DNA of 64,000 nucleotides. It comes from UBA10161 sp038891035 (GTDB lineage: Archaea; Micrarchaeota; Micrarchaeia; Anstonellales; Anstonellaceae). How positions within the stretch are numbered: the first letter of the stretch is position 1; every line of letters begins with the position of its first letter. Made by a program: the position numbers and the translations under genes. The notes under the pieces are model-generated. The model searched no databases. It was not told where the DNA came from and saw only the letters and a list, made by a program, of their open reading frames with translations. Location of the stretch: positions 36,425 through 100,424 of the forward strand of contig JAWAEW010000001.1 of the NCBI GenBank assembly GCA_038891035.1, in the 5' to 3' direction. Shown here piece after piece: positions 58,975-64,000 of this stretch.

Positions 58975-59964
58975 ATGCCTGCAAACCCATACTCTTCGTC
59001 TATTCGCAAAGCTCTGTTCAACCTAAGAAATTACAATAGAATTTTTGTAACTTCTCACCTCCTTGCAGACTTGGATGCAGTTTGCGCTGGATTAGTCCTT
59101 TGCAGAGTTTTTGGGAAAAAATGCAAGCTTGCCCTGCCGGATTCTCCATCTGCTGCAGCCCGCCATTTTCTTGAATATATTCAAGCAAGCACTATCCCGT
59201 TTTCTCAAGTTACTCTGCAGAAAAATGATGCATTGGTTGTAGTGGATTGTTCTTCTCCTGCTTTGGCCCCGCACCTTGTAGGAAAGCAGGCAGACCTTTC
59301 AATTGATCATCACAGCAACACTGCCCACCTTCCTTCAAAAAAACGTATAAATGACCCTTCTGCCTCTTCCACTTGCGAAATGCTTTATTTTCTTTTAAAG
59401 CCAAGAGATAAGCTTTCTTCAATTGCTCTTCTGGTTGGGATTCTCTCAGACAGCGCAGGCTTCCAAAGCGCAACTAGCCGCACATTTGAAGCGGTTTCCC
59501 ATCTCTTGAGACAAAGCGGGCTTTCGTATTCTTCCTTAAGACAGCTTGCCTTTTCACCCAATTCACTTTCAGAGCGGATTGAGGCCCTTCGCTCCTGCCA
59601 GACAGTTTGGGCAGAAAGAGTAGGGCAGCGCATAATTGCAACTGCATTTGCAAAAAGCCATGAGGCACATTTTGCAGATTTGCTGATAGCAATGGGAGCA
59701 GATTTGGCATTTGTTGCTTATTTGGGAAATGAAGGTAGGATTTCTGCAAGGATGCATCCATCAATGAAAGGAATGGTATATCTTGACCAAATTATGGAGC
59801 AGGCAGGCAAGGTGCTCGGCGGTTCAGGAGGAGGACATGAACTTGCTGCTGGGGCCTCAGGAAGCAGACAAGGAGTCAAAGAGGCTCTGGATGTCTGTGT
59901 GAAGCTGGCTCAAGATCAGATTCTTTTAGCCGAGTCAGGCAAAATCAAAAAGATCGAATGGTAA
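58975..59964 (+). CDS. DHH-family phosphoesterase (NrnA-like)
   Basis: A 329-residue metal-dependent phosphoesterase. The DHH motifs are SHLLADLDAVCAGLVL, VVDCSSPALAPHL, LSIDHHSNTAHLP (the DHH itself) and GILSDSAGF. The C-terminal DHHA1 domain ends in GGSGGGHELAAGAS. Relatives degrade short oligonucleotides or pAp, or are RecJ-like nucleases. The length fits the NrnA/DHH group. It follows pfdB by six bases. Confidence 0.87.
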   Translation: MPANPYSSSIRKALFNLRNYNRIFVTSHLLADLDAVCAGLVLCRVFGKKCKLALPDSPSAAARHFLEYIQASTIPFSQVTLQKNDALVVVDCSSPALAPHLVGKQADLSIDHHSNTAHLPSKKRINDPSASSTCEMLYFLLKPRDKLSSIALLVGILSDSAGFQSATSRTFEAVSHLLRQSGLSYSSLRQLAFSPNSLSERIEALRSCQTVWAERVGQRIIATAFAKSHEAHFADLLIAMGADLAFVAYLGNEGRISARMHPSMKGMVYLDQIMEQAGKVLGGSGGGHELAAGASGSRQGVKEALDVCVKLAQDQILLAESGKIKKIEW

Positions 59965-59977
59965 TCCCATCCAAATC

Positions 59978-59987
59978 AATATAAATT
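59978..59987 (+). promoter_or_regulatory. TATA-like box for purA
   Basis: AATATAAATT, 28-37 bases before the ATG at 60015. The leader contains AGTGGTTTTT as ribosome-binding site. Confidence 0.5.
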
Positions 59988-60014
59988 TCCTGCTAGCCGT
60001 ATAGAGTGGTTTTT

Positions 60015-61313
60015 ATGTCTGTAGCTGCAATTGTTGGGGCGCAATGGGGTGACGAAGGCAAAGGCAAAGTAGTCGACTTTTACGCCTCAAAAGCACATAT
60101 CGTAGTCAGATTTAATGGCGGTGCAAATGCAGGTCATACTATAGTGCACAAAGGCACAAAATACAAATTCCACCATCTTCCTTCCGGCTCACTTTACAAA
60201 GGAAAAATCAACATTATTGGCAATGGCATGGTGGTGGACCCAAAAAAGCTGCTTGAAGAAATCGAGCAAATAAGAAATGCTGGCTCAAAATTGATAATTT
60301 CCCCCAGAGTTCATGTAGTTTTGCCCTATCATTTCTTTTTGGATGGTGCAGAAGAAGAATTCAAAGGCAGCTTTGCAGCCGGTACCACCAAAAGGGGAAT
60401 AGGCCCATGCTATTCAGATAAAGCAGCAAGAATCGGCATTAGGATGGGTGAGCTTGTCCATCCAGATATTTTCAAGAAAAAGCTTCACCTTTTACATATT
60501 ATCAAAACTGCCATCTTGCAAAACGTATACAACAAAAGCTTCCCTTATTCGGAAGAGCAGATCTTCACCCAATATTCTGAGTATGCTTCTAGGCTTGCAA
60601 AATATGTGCAAGATCCGATTCCGTTTCTGCAAAAAGCAATGCAGGCAAAAAAGAACGTTTTGCTTGAGGGTGCGCAAGCCACCATGCTAGATATAGATTT
60701 TGGCCTTTACCCTTTTGGGACAAGCAGCAGCACCACGGCTGCAGGAGCGTGTGTAGGCTCAGGAATACCTCCAAGAAAAATAGACCATATCATCGGTGTT
60801 GTCAAGCTTTACACCTCTAGGGTTGGAAGCGGCCCTCTACCAACAGAAATAACTGATTCTACTGCTGATTTCATAAGAAACAAAGGAGGAGAATTTGGAA
60901 CCACTACCGGCAGACCAAGGCGTGTCGGATGGCTTGATTTAGTGACTTTGCGTTTTGCGGCTGCAGTGAACGGCTTTACAGGCCTTGCACTCACTCGCCT
61001 GGATACTCTTTCGGACGTAAAAAAGGTGAAGGTCTGCACACATTACATGTTCAAAGGAAAAAAGCTTCTGTTCCCACCTTCTTCATACTGGGAGCTTTCC
61101 GAATGCGAGCCAGTGTATGCAGAATTTGATGGATGGGAAGACTTAGGACCAAAGGGCTGGTCCTCTGTAGCAAAAAAAGGATTTTTTGCTCTTCCAAAAA
61201 ATGCCAGGGAATACCTCACTTTCATCTCATGCTCTTTAGGAATCCCTATAGTTTTTGTTGGAGTTGGTGAAAGTAGGCAGGATGCTATTGTTTTAAAAGA
61301 GATTTTTAAATGA
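60015..61313 (+). CDS. purA: Adenylosuccinate synthetase
   Basis: A 432-residue GTP-dependent enzyme joining IMP and aspartate in AMP synthesis. The P-loop VGAQWGDEGKGKVVDF starts the protein. NGGANAGHTI, TTKRGIGPCYSDKAARIGIRM, the GTTTGRPRRVGWLDLV block and ALTRLDTLSDVKKV are all present. The ATG at 60015 gives the standard N-terminus; the in-frame GTG three codons earlier falls in the ribosome-binding site. tRNA-Thr follows. Confidence 0.95.
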   Translation: MSVAAIVGAQWGDEGKGKVVDFYASKAHIVVRFNGGANAGHTIVHKGTKYKFHHLPSGSLYKGKINIIGNGMVVDPKKLLEEIEQIRNAGSKLIISPRVHVVLPYHFFLDGAEEEFKGSFAAGTTKRGIGPCYSDKAARIGIRMGELVHPDIFKKKLHLLHIIKTAILQNVYNKSFPYSEEQIFTQYSEYASRLAKYVQDPIPFLQKAMQAKKNVLLEGAQATMLDIDFGLYPFGTSSSTTAAGACVGSGIPPRKIDHIIGVVKLYTSRVGSGPLPTEITDSTADFIRNKGGEFGTTTGRPRRVGWLDLVTLRFAAAVNGFTGLALTRLDTLSDVKKVKVCTHYMFKGKKLLFPPSSYWELSECEPVYAEFDGWEDLGPKGWSSVAKKGFFALPKNAREYLTFISCSLGIPIVFVGVGESRQDAIVLKEIFK

Positions 61314-61323
61314 TAAGAGTGCT

Positions 61324-61395
61324 GCCCCTGTAGCTCAGTGGTAGAGCGCGTGCATGGTAAGCACGAGGTCGCGAGTTCAATCCTCGCCGGGGGCT
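61324..61395 (+). tRNA. tRNA-Thr, anticodon GGT
   Basis: A 72-base cloverleaf. The acceptor is GCCCCTG/CGGGGGC, the D-arm GCTC/GAGC, the anticodon arm CGTGC-ATGGTAA-GCACG (anticodon GGT), and the T-arm GCGAG-TTCAATC-CTCGC. The discriminator T is usual for archaeal tRNA-Thr. No intron or encoded CCA. It is followed by TTTTT, a likely terminator. Confidence 0.94.
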
Positions 61396-61399
61396 TTTT
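61395..61399 (+). terminator. Oligo-T terminator after tRNA-Thr
   Basis: TTTTT follows the acceptor stem directly, beginning with the discriminator base, a usual archaeal termination signal for tRNA genes. Confidence 0.4.
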
Positions 61400-61417
61400 G
61401 ATGGCAGATGAATGTTA

Positions 61418-61428
61418 TATTTTTAAAC
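61418..61428 (+). promoter_or_regulatory. TATA-like box for the 620-residue coiled-coil gene
   Basis: TATTTTTAAAC is centred about 28 bases before the ATG at 61451, with no ribosome-binding site between; leaderless transcription is likely. Confidence 0.45.
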
Positions 61429-61450
61429 ACTATTTAACACAATCAGTAGC

Positions 61451-63313
61451 ATGCGAAGCTATACCCCCCTTAAGCCACAAAGGGCAGTCTGCGTCATTGC
61501 AAATGATCATAGATTAGGCACTCTGGCAAGAAGGAAGATAACCCTTTTCAGAAAGTTCCTTCTTGAATCAAATGCCTATCCAGAAGAAATGCGCAGAGAG
61601 TGGACTAGACATGAAAACACACTGCAAGAAAGTCTTCTTATGGCATATGTTTACAACTGCAAGCAACTAATTGTTCAAATTTCATCAGAACTTGACCGCC
61701 TCACTCCAGTCATTTCACGAAAAGATGTGGAACTGAGACATATTTATAATGAAATCTCAAGATTAGACGCAACTACCAAAAATCTTCAAAAAACCAAACA
61801 AAAGCAGTTGGAGCATGCAAAAAATATCAGCACAACATCCCTTGATGCAAAGGCCGAAGCACAAGCCTTACTTTCAGAAGTAGAAACCCAACTTGCACGG
61901 TTTCATTTTGATTTTCAGGATTTTCAAGAAGCTTTAGAAAAGAACCAATTCCTTTTTCTCACCAGATCCGAGGCCACTAAACTGAAAAGCGCACTTGAGA
62001 AAAGTGACTTCAGCACTGCCTTTGCATCGTTCATAGAGTCTCAGCCAGAATACAAACTTTTAGCATCCTGTGCAAACATCTTACGCCAAGAAACGCCTTT
62101 TGATTTATTTTTGCAGCAAGCGACAAAAGAAGGTATTTCAATTTCCAAAGTAGAAGATTTGCTACATGAAAACCTTTCCACTGCCCAAAGCACAAATGCA
62201 GAAAAGATAATCAGTGTAATTATTTCAGCAGAATTGCAAATGAAACGCCTGACAGGATCACTAGACAAGCTCTCTTTGGAAGTAAAAGAAAAATTGAATG
62301 CTCACATCTCTTTTGTCAATAAATTACTCAATAATGAAGTGGTTATTTACTCAAAAGATGAAGAAGGCACTCCAAATAAAATATCAGCAAACGAGCAGCT
62401 TATGCTTCTCTCAAGGCTTACAGACAGCTCAAACATGCTAACAAAAGCACTTAGTCTTGCCCTCACAGTAAAGCAATACATCCGTGATGTGCGCACACCT
62501 CAAACAGAATTCATTAAAACATTAGCAAAATATCTCCATGTCCAAAATCAGCTCAACTCAGTTTTAGAGAAAAGAAGGCAACTTTCAGAAAAGCTCATAT
62601 TTGATCAGGATTATTGGCACCTTAAAGCCAAGCAACAGATACTTTTGTCAAGATTGTCCAAAATACGAAGCGTAAAAGAAAAAGCACAAGATGAGCTGGA
62701 TGAATTATTAAGAAGGTGCTACATAAAAGAAAGCAAGGCCAAACTAAGAAAAGAAAGTGCACAAGCAAGGCTTATTTCCTATTTTGCCCGACTTGAACAA
62801 GAGGACAAGACCATTCAGGTACAATTTCAGGATTTTTCTGGGCCTGTGCAGCAAGAGGAGAGTCAGATTCAAGACACTACATCGACCCTATGCTTGAATT
62901 TTGTCTCAGAAGCAAGGAAAGAATTCAAGGATTTCCTCAAAGCATATCCTCAACAGTCAGAAGCTTTTGATAGGACTCTGTTTAATCTTGCAAAAATTTT
63001 TATCGAATCTGGGGGGTACTTAGACCGAAACAAACTAACCTTGGCTTTTCCAAGTAGAATAAGGCAAGAATATCTTCCAAACACCAACGCAGTTCTTGTT
63101 CGCCTAGGAATGCTTAGCTCAAACGAATATCGATTCTTGCTTGACATCACGGAAAGCAAGCATCCAATAATTTTATTTGCCGGCATCAAAGCCAAAAGTA
63201 AAAGATTCATGAAGAGGCTAGTTCAAGGAAGCTATTATGAGGAGCGTTCAAAAGCTTTAAGCGATGGACGAGGCAGGCTGTTTTTGCTTCTCAAACCAAA
63301 TAACCAAAGCTAG
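61451..63313 (+). CDS. 620-residue coiled-coil protein of unknown function
   Basis: A large, charged, mostly helical cytoplasmic protein with no signal or membrane segment. Coiled-coil-like stretches occur at about 70-140 (QLIVQISSELDRL, EISRLDATTKNLQKTKQKQL) and 370-450 (VLEKRRQLSEKLIF, SVKEKAQDELDELLRRC). The C-terminal 130 residues look globular (FKDFLKAYPQQSEAFDRTLFNLAKIF; FAGIKAKSKRFMKRLVQGS). No motif of a known enzyme is visible. It may be lineage-specific. It has its own promoter and lies between tRNA-Thr and a convergent nuclease gene. Confidence 0.65.
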   Translation: MRSYTPLKPQRAVCVIANDHRLGTLARRKITLFRKFLLESNAYPEEMRREWTRHENTLQESLLMAYVYNCKQLIVQISSELDRLTPVISRKDVELRHIYNEISRLDATTKNLQKTKQKQLEHAKNISTTSLDAKAEAQALLSEVETQLARFHFDFQDFQEALEKNQFLFLTRSEATKLKSALEKSDFSTAFASFIESQPEYKLLASCANILRQETPFDLFLQQATKEGISISKVEDLLHENLSTAQSTNAEKIISVIISAELQMKRLTGSLDKLSLEVKEKLNAHISFVNKLLNNEVVIYSKDEEGTPNKISANEQLMLLSRLTDSSNMLTKALSLALTVKQYIRDVRTPQTEFIKTLAKYLHVQNQLNSVLEKRRQLSEKLIFDQDYWHLKAKQQILLSRLSKIRSVKEKAQDELDELLRRCYIKESKAKLRKESAQARLISYFARLEQEDKTIQVQFQDFSGPVQQEESQIQDTTSTLCLNFVSEARKEFKDFLKAYPQQSEAFDRTLFNLAKIFIESGGYLDRNKLTLAFPSRIRQEYLPNTNAVLVRLGMLSSNEYRFLLDITESKHPIILFAGIKAKSKRFMKRLVQGSYYEERSKALSDGRGRLFLLLKPNNQS

Positions 63314-63352
63314 ACAAATACTATGCAAAATTAGATCGGTTTGCTGTAAGGC

Positions 63353-64000
63353 TCAAACCATTGCCCTTTCTCCGTTTGCAGGCGCGTGTGCATCAAACCC
63401 TTCAAGCTTTAACTCTTCTGCAAATTCAGGGCATCTGTCACCATGGACACAAAATATTTTTTCTGGCTGCAGCTTTTCGCACATCTGGAAAAGCTCTGTC
63501 CTGCCTGCGTGCGCAGAGAAATCCAAATATGCATACTTTGGTTTAGGCCTTATCTTCACTCCATCATACTCTACATATCCAAAATTCAACAAATTGTGCC
63601 CATTGGTCCCCTCCACACAATACCCAGTGAAAATCGCCATCGATTGCGGGCTCATTTGCAAAAGATAAGAAAGTGCAGGCCCACCTTGAAGCATTCCAGC
63701 AGTTGCAATTATTACACAAGGCTTTTTGAGAACTCTCCTTCTTTCTCTTTTGTGCATTATTGGAATGCATGTTTGCATATCTTGTCTAAATCGCTTGAAG
63801 TCTTTCACATAAGCAGAATAACGCGAAAGTTCTTCTGAGACTTTCCAACCCATTCCATCAACGTAGATCTCCACGTCTTTATTGATAGTCCTTATTATTC
63901 TAATGAGTTCTTGGGTCCTTCCTATTGCAAATGCAGGGAAAAGCACATTACCTCCATTTTCCAACGTTTCCTCCATATATTTTCCAAGCTGAAGCTCCAG
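63353..64000 (-). CDS. Beta-CASP metallo-beta-lactamase RNase (CPSF-like), 5' part beyond the window
   Basis: The visible 215 residues are the C-terminal part of a beta-CASP nuclease. GGNVLFPAFAIGRTQELI is the beta-CASP opening, VIIATAGMLQGGPALSYL carries motif A-type residues, and YLDFSAHAGRTELFQM (motif B His) and IFCVHGD (motif C His) complete the zinc site. Archaeal relatives are aCPSF1/2 and RNase J; aCPSF acts in transcription termination. The metallo-beta-lactamase N-terminus and any KH domains are off the window, so the subtype is undecided. The frame is open to 64000. Confidence 0.88.
   Translation of the reverse strand: MELQLGKYMEETLENGGNVLFPAFAIGRTQELIRIIRTINKDVEIYVDGMGWKVSEELSRYSAYVKDFKRFRQDMQTCIPIMHKRERRRVLKKPCVIIATAGMLQGGPALSYLLQMSPQSMAIFTGYCVEGTNGHNLLNFGYVEYDGVKIRPKPKYAYLDFSAHAGRTELFQMCEKLQPEKIFCVHGDRCPEFAEELKLEGFDAHAPANGERAMV

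Noticed and set aside
1..64000. CRISPR arrays, insertion sequences, integrases, rRNA genes
   Set aside because: No regularly spaced direct repeats, no transposase or recombinase motifs, and no rRNA-like sequence were seen on either strand.

Overview
The window is a compact, gene-dense piece of an archaeal chromosome. Archaeal hallmarks include aEF-1beta, Orc1/Cdc6, a two-AAA-domain Cdc48, the alpha proteasome subunit, the exosome cluster Rrp4-Rrp41-Rrp42, SBDS, Brix, Rpo12, eL43, eS8, prefoldin beta, three KEOPS subunits, Trm1, archaeal Elp3, TATA-like boxes and a tRNA-Phe intron after position 37. Gene content is consistent with a DPANN-type lineage such as Micrarchaeota or Diapherotrites: a class III prepilin beginning with a GQAAMEYLMTYGWAL-type segment, Cys-rich repeat lipoproteins, and a bacterial-type MetK. 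That placement is inference; there is no rRNA gene here to test it.

Layout. 1-4 kb: a partial gene, aEF-1beta with its zinc-ribbon neighbour, a small membrane protein and metK on the minus strand, facing a divergent PHP-fold protein. 4-6 kb: a Cys-repeat lipoprotein, a membrane protein, and an AbrB-ACT regulator. 6.1-9.2 kb: tRNA-Arg and a carotenoid cluster (crtB, crtYd, crtYc, crtI) in which three of four genes are broken. 9.2-13 kb: a two-subunit 2-oxoacid:acceptor oxidoreductase converging on a Glu/Leu-type dehydrogenase. 13-18 kb: a twelve-repeat Cys-rich lipoprotein, a secreted membrane-anchored protein, Elp3 and enolase. 18-24.5 kb: nitroreductase, tRNA-Asn and tRNA-Phe, an Lrp regulator, M20 peptidase, a GNAT-like protein, a CoA-binding protein, Trm1 and an AroA-fold protein lacking key residues. 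24.5-33.5 kb: eL41, DUF357, Bud32, an M50 protease, Cdc48, a PHP/zinc-ribbon protein, Orc1/Cdc6, HisS, thioredoxin and ScpB-ScpA. 33.6-46 kb: a KaiC/RAD55-like ATPase, TrpS, a PPAT-DUF84 fusion, a processive-type glycosyltransferase, a membrane thioredoxin-fold protein, two winged-helix proteins in a divergent pair, Cgi121, eS8, a TctA-like permease, a SAH/MTA deaminase and a PfkB kinase. 46-52.4 kb: a Tad/type IV pilus-like locus (ATPase, a 676-residue disordered protein, two membrane platform proteins, prepilin). 52.4-61.3 kb: aspartase/fumarase, then the proteasome-exosome-ribosome superoperon running to prefoldin and a DHH protein, and PurA. 61.3-64 kb: tRNA-Thr, a 620-residue orphan coiled-coil protein, and a beta-CASP nuclease cut by the window edge.

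Shared features. Most genes carry a GGTG (or AGTG/GGAG) about five bases before the start, often overlapping the upstream stop codon; this decides several GTG and TTG starts. Ten of thirteen convergent gene pairs abut or overlap, five of them by a four-base palindromic double stop. Functional links include SAM synthesis (MetK) with SAH/MTA deamination and a possible adenosine kinase; Bud32, Cgi121 and Pcc1 of KEOPS with Elp3 and Trm1 in tRNA modification; and the oxidoreductase, dehydrogenase, aspartase and PurA around 2-oxoacid, glutamate, aspartate and fumarate metabolism. The clearest unusual signals are the decaying carotenoid cluster, the two Cys-repeat lipoproteins, the pilus locus with its long disordered protein, the catalytically altered AroA-fold protein, and several orphan regulators and coiled-coil proteins.
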